NCBI GenBank assembly: GCA_958295665.1
Contig: OY282558.1
Span: 63,104,789-63,168,788 of the forward strand
Direction of reading: 5' to 3'
DNA length: 64,000 nt
Source: Tipula vernalis
Lineage: Eukaryota; Arthropoda; Insecta; Diptera; Tipulidae
Position 1 is the stretch's first letter; the number at the start of each line of letters is the position of its first letter. The position numbers were made by a program, and so were the translations under genes. Under the pieces are notes generated by a model. The model saw nothing but the letters and a program-made list of their open reading frames with translations, was not told the origin of the DNA and made no database searches. This document shows positions 35,040-46,860 of the stretch, one piece after another.

Positions 35040-35618
35040 ATGAAATTGTTCTTGTTCGTCACTTTACTAATTCCAATATTAGTGATATCAGCAGACAATT
35101 ATTATCAATCACCCGAAAATTATCACAAATCATTTGTAGAGATGCATCGAAATTTAAAACGAATTGTAGAAAAAAGTAGAGATGTAACATCAGAGCTAGA
35201 CAGGTCGGAAATAGCGTTGCTTGTGTCATCACCAAATTTATCCGATCCACATCTTCTTGATCATCATCGATTATTCACAACAACAACACAGCGACCTGTA
35301 ACGACAACAACTCAATCGACTACAAGCACCACCACAACAACAACAACCACCACTACAGAACAACCATTGCAAATAATTGAAGTGTTAATTTTGGCTGGTT
35401 CTAGTGAAACGACTGTGCCTCGTATAAAACTATTATTGAATGCACAACGTTTTAAGCTGAATTCGATTTATTCAACCCTCACCAGTAGCTACGATTTAGT
35501 GAAGAGAAAATTACAACATAACACTCATTTTGATTCACTACGGCGATCATATATCGTCTCGGGTAACAAGAGGCGTCCCTTAAATATTTATCTGTACGAT
35601 AAAAGTAATTCCAAATAA
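35040..35618 (+). CDS. Secreted Thr-rich family protein, copy 4 (divergent)
   Basis: The frame encodes 192 residues with signal peptide MKLFLFVTLLIPILVIS. The layout equals the other copies: a Tyr and Gln-rich start, a helix-like segment (MHRNLKRIVEKSRDVTSEL), a linker with an uninterrupted run of ten Thr, then the basic C-terminal domain (PRIKLLLNAQRFKLNSIY and LRRSYIVS). It is the most diverged member and carries residues shared with copy 1 but absent from copies 2 and 3 (a SEIALL-type segment). Copies 1 and 4 may therefore keep the older form. AATAAA overlaps the stop at 35,618. The next gene is convergent and ends 61 bases away. Confidence 0.75.
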   Translation: MKLFLFVTLLIPILVISADNYYQSPENYHKSFVEMHRNLKRIVEKSRDVTSELDRSEIALLVSSPNLSDPHLLDHHRLFTTTTQRPVTTTTQSTTSTTTTTTTTTTEQPLQIIEVLILAGSSETTVPRIKLLLNAQRFKLNSIYSTLTSSYDLVKRKLQHNTHFDSLRRSYIVSGNKRRPLNIYLYDKSNSK

Positions 35619-35679
35619 AACAAAAACTTGAATTAAAACATAAAACATTTTATTACAAATCACTTTTCAGGGTACACTC

Positions 35680-36066
35680 CTATTCAACGGTCTGACCGAT
35701 CGACATTGTATTATTCTCGATATCATTCATTTGTGCTTTGTGCGCCTGTTCCCGTAAATAATAGTTCATCATACGGGTACGATAATTTCGCCATCGTTGA
35801 TAGATTTGTCTTAAGCGTGTATAAACGTATGATGATTGACGTGATGATTGTTCCAATCGACGGGTAGTCGTAAACTCAATATTATGAATTTCCAAATTGT
35901 TGTTATTGCTTTCCGTGAAATCTTGATAGTCTGCATCGACAATATCATATTTCATTGACAACAAATCCTTTGCATCATATTTCGTTGTATCACTTTTGGG
36001 TATATGGGCAGCATACGATGTGCAGATGATTGCAGCAAAAAATACGGCAATCGGTAGTGACTGCAT
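35680..36066 (-). CDS. Small secreted protein, unknown function
   Basis: The frame encodes 128 residues from the ATG at 36,066. An in-frame ATG 45 bases upstream would put 15 charged residues before the hydrophobic segment, so the inner start is preferred. Residues 1-20 (MQSLPIAVFFAAIICTSYAA) form a clear signal peptide. The rest is hydrophilic, with an acidic first half (DLLSMKYDIVDADYQDF) and a basic, Arg and Tyr-rich second half (VYTRLRQIYQRWRNYRTRMM). The second half could form an amphipathic helix. No Cys occurs in the mature part. A reverse-strand AATAAA (TTTATT near 35,649) follows the stop. No family is recognised. Nearness to the secreted Thr-rich cluster may be coincidental, though both types are short, secreted and apparently intronless. 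Confidence 0.7.
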   Translation of the reverse strand: MQSLPIAVFFAAIICTSYAAHIPKSDTTKYDAKDLLSMKYDIVDADYQDFTESNNNNLEIHNIEFTTTRRLEQSSRQSSYVYTRLRQIYQRWRNYRTRMMNYYLREQAHKAQMNDIENNTMSIGQTVE

Positions 36067-36136
36067 TTTATATGGAGAGAGCACACGATTTTTTGAATAA
36101 TAGACCAGCACGTCAGGCGGACAAATTACTACTAAC

Positions 36137-36147
36137 TATTTTATAAT
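36137..36147 (-). promoter_or_regulatory. Possible TATA box for the small secreted protein
   Basis: On the minus strand the sequence reads ATTATAAAATA about 75 bases before the ATG at 36,066. It would place a start site near 36,110 and give a 5' leader of about 45 bases. Confidence 0.4.
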
Positions 36148-37244
36148 AGTTTTGTCACACTTTTTGTGTACCTCCTCCTATTCAAGATGTTCAAGATATT
36201 TTTTTTTTTTTTTTTTGTTAAGTGCAAATTTGTTCTCGCTCATTTATGTACTTATAGCAATATGTATTGTATGTATTTTGTACATAGAACATTAATTTAA
36301 TCTTGAATTAATTTAAGCTACTTTAAACAAATTTAATAATTTTATTAATTTTGTTGCTGACTTTTTGTTCAATTGTGTTACACTTTAAGTGCAAGTGTGA
36401 TTTATTGTCGAATTTATTAAGCTAATATGTTCGGGCATGGTGGTTTGTTGTGCAGCTAAAATTGATTAATTATTTAAATTTTATGGATAGCGATTTTCGA
36501 AATGGTCAACCATTCGACAATGTCTCGACAATGGTGATTGTCTTGTCTTCGTTTGTAGTTAGTTCTAACCAAATCTTAACGATGAAAACCACTTACTACC
36601 CAAGGAGCCGTCAATTCATTATTCAGGAGCCAATCCTGCAAAATTCGTGTTCCTGCAATTGGTAAACAATTGGAGAACACAATACCTCATCGAATATTTA
36701 AGAAATCAACCCATCAATAGCATTCTAATTCCATAGCGTAGAGATTGGGGGAGTTAAAATAACAGATAGCAAAGACACACTATTAACGAGTAAAATGCAT
36801 TAAAATTAATCATAAACGCATCTTGGATTGATTATAATTTTCAGAAAGGGAAACAAAAATGACAAACCATCAAATATGGTACAATATTGTTGGTTTGATC
36901 AAAGAAAAGGATTAAAATCACAATGGCAAATTGTAGCTTAGGTCTTAGTGGAAACAACGCACGAATGCAAATCAAATTCACATCCATTTTGCGACAAAGA
37001 AAACTAATTGATATTGTATATATATTTGTGAAAATTTGTATTTGGATAAATAGAAGGATTTTGGTTGAAAAATGAAACTTGAGGGTTAGGATTTTCATCA
37101 CCAAACGAACTAGTGTTAAAATAAAACCAAACCAAATAAAACTTCCATTTTTACCCCTATAATATGTGTTAAGTATCATTTTATGACCAAAATCCGTGCA
37201 CCGGTGAAAGATTGTATCTGTAACCGCCACACCAATTTTATGTG
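36148..37244. other. Intergenic, no gene recognised
   Basis: The DNA is AT-rich, with a T run at 36,199-36,216. A minus-strand frame at 36,841-37,230 is hydrophobic but shows no family signature and is probably chance. The satellite begins near 37,245. Confidence 0.45.
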
Positions 37245-38347
37245 TAAATCAATTTATCGTAAAGTAATTTATCGTGAAGCAGTTTATCGTAAAGTAATTT
37301 ATCGTAAAATAAGTTATCGTAAAGCAATTCATCGTAAAGCAATTTATCGTATAGCCATATAGTATCGTAGTGTATCGTAAAGCAATTTATCGTAAAGTAA
37401 TTTATCGTAAGGCAATTTATCGCATAGCAATTTATCGTAAATTAAGTTATCGTAAAGCAATTAAGCGTAAAGCAATTTACCGTAAAGCAATTTATCAAAA
37501 AGTAATTTATCATAAAGCAATTTATCATAAAGCAGTTTATCGTACAGCCATATAGTATCGTAGAGTATCGAAAAGCAATTTATCGTAAAGCATTTTATCG
37601 TAAAGCAATTAATCGTATAACCATATACTATCGTGAGTATCGTAAAGCAATTTATCGTAAAGCTATTTATCGTAAATTAAGTTATCGTAAAGCAATTTAT
37701 CGTAAAGCAATTCATCGTAAAGCAATTTATCGTAAAGCAATTTATCGTAAAATAAGTTATCGTAAAGCAATTTATCGTAAAGTAATTTATCATAAAGTAA
37801 TTTATTATAAAGCAATTTATCGTACAGCCATATAGTATCGTAGAGTATCGTAAAGCAATTTATCGTAAAGCAATTTTTCGTAAATCAATCTATCGTAAAG
37901 TAATTTATCGTAAATTAAGTTATCGTAAAGCAATTTATCGTAAATCAATTATAAGTTATCGTAAAGCTATTTATCGTTAAGTAAGTTATCGTAAAGCAAT
38001 GAATCGTATAGCCATATAGTATCGTAGAGTATCGTAATTAAATTATCGTAAAGCAATTTATCGTAAAGCAATTTATCGTAAACAATTTATCGTAAAGCAA
38101 TTTATCGTAAAGTAATTTATCATAAAGCAATTTATCGTACAGCCATATAGTATCGTAGAGTATTGTAAAGCAATTCATCGTAAAGCAATTTATCGTAAAG
38201 TAATTTATCATAAAACATAAAGCAATTTATCGTACAGCCATATTGTATCGTAGAGTATCGTAAAGCAATTTATCGTAAAGTAATTTATCGTAAGGCAATT
38301 TATCGTATAGCCATATAGTATCGTAAAGCAATTTATTGTTAAGTAAT
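37245..38347 (+). repeat. 15-bp satellite array, block 1
   Basis: The basic unit is AAAGCAATTTATCGT with many variants (AAAGTAATTTATCGT, AAAGTAAGTTATCGT). It is punctuated by a spacer containing GCCATATAGTATCGTAGAGT. This block is less regular than the rest and may be the older edge of the array. Confidence 0.95.
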
Positions 38348-38905
38348 GTCGATTTCGATTGATTTTTTCCCCCCATTCGAGTACACTAGATAGAGTACCC
38401 TATTTTTTAACGTCAATCGAATGAAAATATTTTATTGCACTAGTGTTTAATTGTGTGCGTGTTTGGTCGAAAAATATCAATAATAATAAAAATAAATGGC
38501 GAAACTAAATGTAAATTTAGAAGATTACAATTTGGTGTTTGATATCGAGGGTTTTGTTATAATTAGTGGGGCTGGGCGATGGTGGAATAATTTAACGGCC
38601 AAATTCCAAATGCCACCATTAAAATCACAAAATGTCTTGAATAATAGCCGCCTAAAATCAAAATGTCATCACGACAAATCAAAATGTCATTACGACCAAA
38701 TATCAATGTCATATTCGTTGGTGTGTGTAAAAATAGGGGTTACTCGACCAAAAAAGCTGGAGTTGCAAAAATTGCACTAGTGTAAAACTAGAACAAAAAA
38801 ATTTTACCCTCAATGCATCTTTTTTTTTCAATGGGACGGTTTGACAGCCAATAGAGTACTATTTTTACTCTTCGAGTGAAAAATTTTCTTCAATCGAATT
38901 CGACA
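38348..38905. mobile_element. 558-bp inverted-repeat element inserted in the satellite
   Basis: The satellite is interrupted by unrelated sequence whose ends are inverted copies, GTCGATTTCGATTGA on the left and GTCGAATTCGATTGA on the right (one mismatch). A second inverted pair lies a little further in (GAGTAC...CTAGATAGAGTACCC against ATAGAGTACTATTTTTACTC). Inside is a 94-codon frame (38,496-38,780) beginning MAKLNVNLEDYNLVF, preceded by AATAAAAATAA. I cannot match it to a transposase. It may be a captured exon or chance. No clear target duplication was found. Confidence 0.5.
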
Positions 38906-41900
38906 TAAGTTATCGTAAAGCAAATTAATCGTACAGCCATATAGTATCGTAGAGTATCGTAAAGCAATTTATCGTAAGGCAATTTATCGTATAGCCGTAT
39001 AGTATCGTAAAGCAATTTAACGTAAATTAATTTATCGTAAAGTAAGTTATCGTAAAGCAATTTATCGTAAAGCCGTATAGTACCGTAAAGCAATTTAACG
39101 TAAATTAATTTATCGTAAAGTAAGTTATCGTAAAGCAATTTATCGTAAAGCAATTTATCATAAAGAAATTTATCGTAAAGTAATTTATCATAAAGCAATT
39201 TATCGTACAGCCATATAGTATCGTAGAGTATCTTAAAGCAATTTATCGTAAAGCAATTTTTCGTAAAGCAATTTATCGTTAAGTAAGTTATCGTAAGGCA
39301 AATTTATCGTACAGCCATATAGTATCGTAAATCAATTTATCGCAAATCAATTTATCATAATGAAATTTATCGTACAGCAATTTATCGTAAAGCAATTTAT
39401 CGTACAGCCATATAGTATCGTAGAGTATCGTAAAACAATTCATCATAAGGCAACTTATCGTATAGCCATATAGTATCGTAAAGCAATTTATCGTAAAGTA
39501 ATTTATCATAAAGCAATTTATTGTACAGCCATATAGTATCGTAGAGTATCGTAAAGCAATTCATCTTAAAGCAATTTATCGGTTAGTAAGTTATCGTAAA
39601 GCAGTTAATCGTATAACCATATAGTATCGTAGAGTATCGTAAAGCAATTTATCGTAAAGCAATCTATCGTAAAGCAATTTATCGTAAAGCAATTTATCGT
39701 ACAGCCATATAGTATCGTAGAGTATCTTAAAGCAATTTATCGTAAAGCAATTTTTCGTAAAGCAATTTATCGTTAAGTAAGCTATCGTAAGGCAATTTAT
39801 CGTATAGCCATATAGTATCGTAAATCAATTTATCGCAAATCAATTTATCGTAAAGTAAGTTATCGTAAAGCAATTTATCGTAATGCAATTTATCGTAAAG
39901 CAATTTATCGTAAAGCAATTTATCGTAAAGTAGTTTATCATAAAGCAATTTATCGTACAGCCATATAGTATCGTAGAGTATCGTAAAACAATTCATCGTA
40001 AGGCAATTTATCGTATAGCCATATAGTATCGTAAAGCAATTTATCGCAAATCAATTTATCGTAAAGTAAGTTATCGTAAAGCAATTTATCGTAAAGCAAT
40101 TTATCGTAAAGCAATTTATCGTAAAGCAATTTATCGTAAAGTAATTTATCATAAAGCAATTTATTGTACAGCCATATAGTATCGTAGAGTATCGTAAAGC
40201 AATTTTTCGTAAAGCAATCTATCGTAAAGCAATTCATCTTATAGCAATTTATCGGTTAGTAAGTTATCGTAAAGCAGTTAATCGTATAACCATATAGTAT
40301 CGTAGAGTATCGTAAAGCAATTTATCGTAAAGCAATCTATCGTAAAGCAATTTATCGTAAAGCAATTTTTCGTAAAGCAATTTATCGTTAAGTTAGCTAT
40401 CGTAAGGCAATTTATCGTATAGCCATATAGTATCGTAAATCAATTTATTGCAAATCAATTTATCGTAAAGTAAGTTATCGTAAAGCAATTTATCGTAAAG
40501 CAATTTATCGTAAAGCAATTTATCGTAAAGCAATTTATCGTACAGCCATATTGTATCGTAGAGTATCGTAAAGCAATTTATCGTAAAGTCATTTATCGTA
40601 AGGCAATTTATCGTATAGCCATATAGTATCGTAAAGCAATTTAACGTAAATTAATTTATCGTAAAGTAAGTTATCGTAAAGCAATTTATCGTAAAGCAAT
40701 TTATCGTAAAGAAATTTATCGTAAAGTAATTTATCATAAAGCAATTTATCGTACAGCCATATTGTATCGTAGAGTATCGTAAAGCAATTTATCGTAAAGT
40801 CATTTATCGTAAGGCAATTTATCGTATAGCCATATAGTATCGTAAAGCAATTTAACGTAAATTAATTTATCGTAAAGTAAGTTATCGTAAAGCAATTTAT
40901 CGTAAAGCAATTTATCGTAAAGAAATTTATCGTAAAGTAATTTATCATAAAGCAATTTATCGTACAGCCATATAGTATCGTAGAGTATCTTAAAGCAATT
41001 TATCGTAACGCAATTTTTCGTAAAGCAATTTATCGTTAAGTAAGTTATCGTAAATCAATTTATCGCAAATCAATTTATCGTAAAGTATGTTATCGTAAAG
41101 CAATTTATCGTAATGAAATTTATCGTAAAGCAATTTATCGTAAAGCAATTTATCGTACAGCCATATAGTATCGTAGAGTATCGTAAAACAATTCATCGTA
41201 AGGCAATTTATCGTATAGCCATATAGTATCGTAAAGCAATTTATCGCAAATCAATTTATCGTAAAGTAAGTTATCGTAAAGCAATTTATCGTAAAGCAAT
41301 TTATCGTAAAGCAATTTATCGTAAAGCAATTTATCGTAAAGTAATTTATCATAAAGCAATTTATTGTACAGCCATATAGTATCGTAGAGTATCGTAAAGC
41401 AATTCATCTTAAAGCAATTTATCGGTTAGTAAGTTATCGTAAAGCAGTTAATCGTATAACCATATAGTATCGTAGAGTATCGTAAAGCAATTTATCGTAA
41501 AGCAATCTATCGTAAAGCAATTTATCGTAAAGCAATTTATCGTACAGCCATATAGTATCGTAGAGTATCTTAAAGCAATTTATCGTAAAGCAATTTTTCG
41601 TAAAGCAATTTATCGTTAAGTAAGCTATCGTAAGGCAATTTATCGTATAGCCATATAGTATCGTAAATCAATTTATTGCAAATCAATTTATCGTAAAGTA
41701 AGTTATCGTAAAGCAATTTATCGTAAAGCAATTTATCGTAAAGCAATTTATCGTAAAGCAATTTATCGTAAAGCAATTTATCGTACAGCCATATTGTATC
41801 GTAGAGTATCGTAAAGCAATTTATCGTAAAGTCATTTATCGTAAGGCAATTTATCGTATAGCCATATAGTATCGTAAAGCAATTTAACGTAAATTAATTT

Positions 41901-44900
41901 ATCGTAAAGTAAGTTATCGTAAAGCAATTTATCGTAAAGCAATTTATCGTAAAGCAATTTATCGTAAAGCAATTTATCGTAAAGTAATTTATCATAAAGC
42001 AATTTATTGTACAGCCATATAGTATCGTAGAGTATCGTAAAGCAATTTTTCGTAAAGCAATCTATCGTAAAGCAATTCATCTTATAGCAATTTATCGGTT
42101 AGTAAGTTATCGTAAAGCAGTTAATCGTATAACCATATAGTATCGTAGAGTATCGTAAAGCAATTTATCGTAAAGCAATCTATCGTAAAGCAATTTATCG
42201 TAAAGCAATTTATCGTACAGCCATATAGTATCGTAGAGTATCTTAAAGCAATTTATCGTAAAGCAATTTTTCGTATAGCAATTTATCGTTAAGTAAGCTA
42301 TCGTAAGGCAATTTATCGTATAGCCATATAGTATCGTAAATCAATTTATTGCAAATCAATTTATCGTAAAGTAAGTTATCGTAAAGCAATTTATCGTAAA
42401 GCAATTTATCGTAAAGCAATTTATCGTAAAGCAATTTATCGTACAGCCATATTGTATCGTAGAGTATCGTAAAGCAATTTATCGTAAAGTCATTTATCGT
42501 AAGGCAATTTATCGTATAGCCATATAGTATCGTAAAGCAATTTAACGTAAATTAATTTATCGTAAAGTAAGTTATCGTAAAGCAATTTATCGTAAAGCAA
42601 TTTATCGTAAAGAAATTTATCGTAAAGTAATTTATCATAAAGCAATTTATCGTACAGCCATATTGTATCGTAGAGTATCGTAAAGCAATTTATCGTAAAG
42701 TCATTTATCGTAAGGCAATTTATCGTATAGCCATATAGTATCGTAAAGCAATTTAACGTAAATTAATTTATCGTAAAGTAAGTTATCGTAAAGCAATTTA
42801 TCGTAAAGCAATTTATCATAAAGAAATTTATCGTAAAGTAATTTATCATAAAGCAATTTATCGTACAGCCATATAGTATCGTAGAGTATCTTAAAGCAAT
42901 TTATCGTAAAGCAATTTTTCGTAAAGCAATTTATCGTTAAGTAAGTTATCGTAAATCAATTTATCGCAAATCAATTTATCGTAAAGTATGTTATCGTAAA
43001 GCAATTTATCGTAATGAAATTTATCGTAAAGCAATTTATCGTAAAGCAATTTATCGTACAGCCATATAGTATCGTAGAGTATCGTAAAACAATTCATCGT
43101 AAGGCAATTTATCGTATAGCCATATAGTATCGTAAAGCAATTTATCGCAAATCAATTTATCGTAAAGTAAGTTATCGTAAAGCAATTTATCGTAAAGCAA
43201 TTTATCGTAAAGCAATTTATCGTAAAGCAATTTATCGTAAAGTAATTTATCATAAAGCAATTTATTGTACAGCCATATAGTATCGTAGAGTATCGTAAAG
43301 CAATTCATCTTAAAGCAATTTATCGGTTAGTAAGTTATCGTAAAGCAGTTAATCGTATAACCATATAGTATCGTAGAGTATCGTAAAGCAATTTATCGTA
43401 AAGCAATCTATCGTAAAGCAATTTATCGTAAAGCAATTTATCGTACAGCCATATAGTATCGTAGAGTATCTTAAAGCAATTTATCGTAAAGCAATTTATC
43501 GTTAAGTAAGCTATCGTAAGGCAATTTATCGTATAGCCATATAGTATCGTAAATCAATTTATTGCAAATCAATTTATCGTAAAGTAAGTTATCGTAAAGC
43601 AATTTATCGTAAAGCAATTTATCGTAAAGTAAGTTATCGTAAAGCAATTTATCGTAAAGCAATTTATCGTAAAGAAATTTATCGTAAAGTAATTTATCAT
43701 AAAGCAATTTATCGTACAGCCATATAGTATCGTAGAGTATTTTAAAGCAATTTATCGTAAAGCAATTTTTCGTAAAGCAATTTATCGTTAAGTAAGTTAT
43801 CGTAAGGCAATTTATCGTATAGCCATATAGTATCGTAAATTAATTTATCGCAAATCAATTTATCGTAAAGTAAGTTATCGTAAAGCAATTTATCGTAATG
43901 AAATTTATCGTAAAGCAATTTATCGTAAAGCAATTTATCGTACAGCCATATAGTATCGTAGAGTATCGTAAAACAATTCATCGTAAGGCAATTTATCGTA
44001 TAGCCATATAGTATCGTAAAGCAATTTATCGCAAATCAATTTATCGTAAAGTAAGTTATCGTAAAGCAATTTATCGTAAAGCAATTTATCGTAAAGCAAT
44101 TTATCGTAAAGCAATTTATCGTAAAGTAATTTATCATAAAGCAATTTATTGTACAGCCATATAGTATCGTAGAGTATCGTAAAGCAATTCATCTTAAAGC
44201 AATTTATCGGTTAGTAAGTTATCGTAAAGCAGTTAATCGTATAACCATATAGTATCGTAGAGTATCGTAAAGCAATTTATCGTAAAGCAATCTATCGTAA
44301 AGCAATTTATCGTAAAGCAATTTATCGTACAGCCATATAGTATCGTAGAGTATCTTAAAGCAATTTATCGTAAAGCAATTTTTCGTAAAGCAATTTATCG
44401 TTAAGTAAGCTATCGTAAGGCAATTTATCGTATAGCCATATAGTATCGTAAATCAATTTATTGCAAATCAATTTATCGTAAAGTAAGTTATCGTAAAGCA
44501 ATTTATCGTAAAGCAATTTATCGTAAAGTAAGTTATCGTAAAGCAATTTATCGTAAAGCAATTTATCGTAAAGAAATTTATCGTAAAGTAATTTATCATA
44601 AAGCAATTTATCGTACAGCCATATATTATCGTAGAGTATTTTAAAGCAATTTATCGTAAAGCAATTTTTCGTAAAGCAATTTATCGTTAAGTAAGTTATC
44701 GTAAGGCAATTTATCGTATAGCCATATAGTATCGTAAATTAATTTATCGCAAATCAATTTATCGTAAAGTAAGTTATCGTAAAGCAATTTATCGTAATGA
44801 AATTTATCGTAAAGCAATTTATCGTAAAGCAATTTATCGTACAGCCATATAGTATCGTAGAGTATCGTAAAACAATTCATCGTAAGGCAATTTATCGTAT

Positions 44901-45923
44901 AGCCATATAGTATCGTAAAGCAATTTATCGCAAATCAATTTATCGTAAAGTAAGTTATCGTAAAGCAATTTATCGTAAAGCAATTTATCGTAAAGCAATT
45001 TATCGTAAAGCAATTTATCGTAAAGTAATTTATCATAAAGCAATTTATTGTACAGCCATATAGTATCGTAGAGTATCGTAAAGCAATTCATCTTAAAGCA
45101 ATTTATCGGTTAGTAAGTTATCGTAAAGCAGTTAATCGTATAACCATATAGTATCGTAGAGTATCGTAAAGCAATTTATCGTAAAGCAATCTATCGTAAA
45201 GCAATTTATCGTAAAGCAATTTATCGTACAGCCATATAGTATCGTAGAGTATCTTAAAGCAATTTATCGTAAAGCAATTTTTCGTAAAGCAATTTATCGT
45301 TAAGTAAGCTATCGTAAGGCAATTTATCGTATAGCCATATAGTATCGTAAATCAATTTATCGCAAATCAATTTATCGTAAAGTAAGTTATCGTAAAGCAA
45401 TTTATCGTAATGCAATTTATCGTAAAGCAATTTATCGTAAAGCAATTTATCGTAAAGTAGTTTATCATAAAGCAATTTATCGTACAGCCATATAGTATGG
45501 TAGAGTATCGTAAAACAATTCATCGTAAGGCAATTTATCTTATAGCCATATAGTATCGTAAAGCAATTTATTGCAAATCAATTTATCGTAAAGTAAGTTA
45601 TCGTAAAGCAATTTATCGTAAAGCAATTTATCGTAAAGCAATTTATCGTAAAGCAATTTATCGTAAAGTAATTTATCATAAAGCAATTTATTGTACAGCC
45701 ATATAGTATCGTAGAGTATCGTAAAGCAATTCATCTTAAAGCAATTTATCGGTTAGTAAGTTATCGTAAAGCAGTTAATCGTATAACCATATAGTATCGT
45801 AGAGTATCGTAAAGCAATTTATCGTAAAGCAATCTATCGTAAAGCAATTTATCGTAATGCAATTTATCGTAAAGCAATTTATCGTTAAGTAAGTTATCGT
45901 AAGGCAATTTATCGTATAGCCAT
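38906..45923 (+). repeat. 15-bp satellite array, block 2, with higher-order repeats
   Basis: The 15-bp units continue with the GCCATATAG spacer. A marker segment, CAATTTATCGGTTAGTAAGT, recurs near 39,565, 40,245, 41,415, 42,090, 43,315, 44,203, 45,100 and 45,745. Left of 43.3 kb the marker alternates at about 0.67 and 1.2 kb, which makes a composite unit of about 1.9 kb. Right of it the period is 884-899 bp. Segments at 41,150-41,407, 43,051-43,308, 43,935-44,192 and 44,834-45,091 give the same 85-codon translation. The array is therefore organised at three levels. Confidence 0.95.
45919..45923 (+). repeat. Left target-site duplication of the BEL/Pao element (GCCAT)
   Basis: GCCAT directly precedes the left LTR and directly follows the right LTR (52,603-52,607). 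Removing the element and one copy restores the satellite spacer GCCATATAGTATCG. Confidence 0.95.
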
Positions 45924-46445
45924 TGATAATGAACAGCATTAATAAATATTCATCATATGTTAAATAACTTTATAGTCATTAATTTTTAGTTTCAATATCC
46001 TAAATTCACCTCTGTTTATATACTTTTCATTTGCATTATATACTACATAAAATTCATATTTGCATTATATAATTACCAACATTTATAATTTTTCTATTTT
46101 CTCATTACATACAATATTTTTATATTTTGTTAAGAAGTTGTCCAAGTTGTTGTTGCCTTTTGCATTGTTAACTCTCTCTTGAGTTTAGCACGGGACAAGT
46201 AAAAAATAAATTGTTGGTCATTCGATAACAATCATTTCAATAATTAACATTTATTCTTACCGTATAGAAAATATACGAATATTATATAAACATCAATTGT
46301 TTTATTTGGAAGCATTATTAATATTTTGAGATCGCTGGATTTATCACATCAGTCAACATATCGAGAATTCTCCAATTACTTAGCAGCCTTAGCTCAACAG
46401 TAAAATATTATTCAACGAAACGGAAAACGCTCCGCTTCATTATCA
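45924..46445 (+). repeat. Left LTR of the BEL/Pao element
   Basis: This 522-bp LTR contains TATATAAA at 46,283-46,290, a plausible promoter TATA box that would put transcription start about 30 bases later. Confidence 0.93.
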
Positions 46446-46446
46446 T

Positions 46447-46464
46447 TGGTGTCAGAAGTGGGAT
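46447..46464 (+). other. Primer-binding site, tRNA-Leu type
   Basis: TGGTGTCAGAAGTGGGAT starts one base after the left LTR. It is complementary to a 3' end ATCCCACTTCTGACACCA, which fits the acceptor and T-arm of animal tRNA-Leu(CAA) as I know it. The match to the host tRNA was not checked. Confidence 0.75.
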
Positions 46465-46860
46465 AGCGGATATTGATTCACCATACGCACATTTTCGCTA
46501 TTCATTCAAGGAGGATTCGGCTGGTGACGCGACTTGCAGTGCATTCAGTTAAGTATCAAGTTATATTAATAAAAGGTAAATTCTTAATCGCGGTGTTATT
46601 TACTGTGCAGTTTAATTAAAAGTTCAGAACATTCGTTAATGCTAAATAGTATAATAACGGTTTTATTGTGTAAAATTACAGTTCTCCGTTATATACCTCG
46701 TGGTTATATTTTTACTAGTGGTTTCAATATTACACTATTATACCTCGTGTTCATTAATTAATGTTCTGAGCTCTTTTGTTTTTTGTTTTTTTTTAATACT
46801 GCATTTTTATCATACCTCGTGGTTATTCTTGTGTTGTTTTGAATTTTTCTTGGGTTCAAT
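46465..46860 (+). promoter_or_regulatory. 5' leader of the BEL/Pao element with threefold TACCTCGTG motif
   Basis: The untranslated leader holds TACCTCGTGGTTAT at 46,694 and 46,813 and TACCTCGTGTTCAT at 46,741. The rest is AT-rich. The repeated motif could be a packaging, RNA-structure or enhancer element. Its role is unknown. Confidence 0.5.

Noticed and set aside
36841..37230. 129-codon hydrophobic minus-strand frame that might be a receptor fragment
   Set aside because: No family signature or conserved motif is visible. AT-rich sequence readily gives Phe, Ile and Leu-rich frames.
38890..45734. Many minus-strand frames encoding KLLYD-type repeats, and a plus-strand KAIYR frame at 37,370
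   Set aside because: They follow directly from a 15-bp unit that preserves frame. Similar open frames exist on both strands, with no codon bias or stable start.
37245..46000. CRISPR-like alternation of repeats and spacers
   Set aside because: Spacers are themselves repeated and the units are 15 bp in an insect-type genome. No Cas genes are present, so this is satellite DNA.
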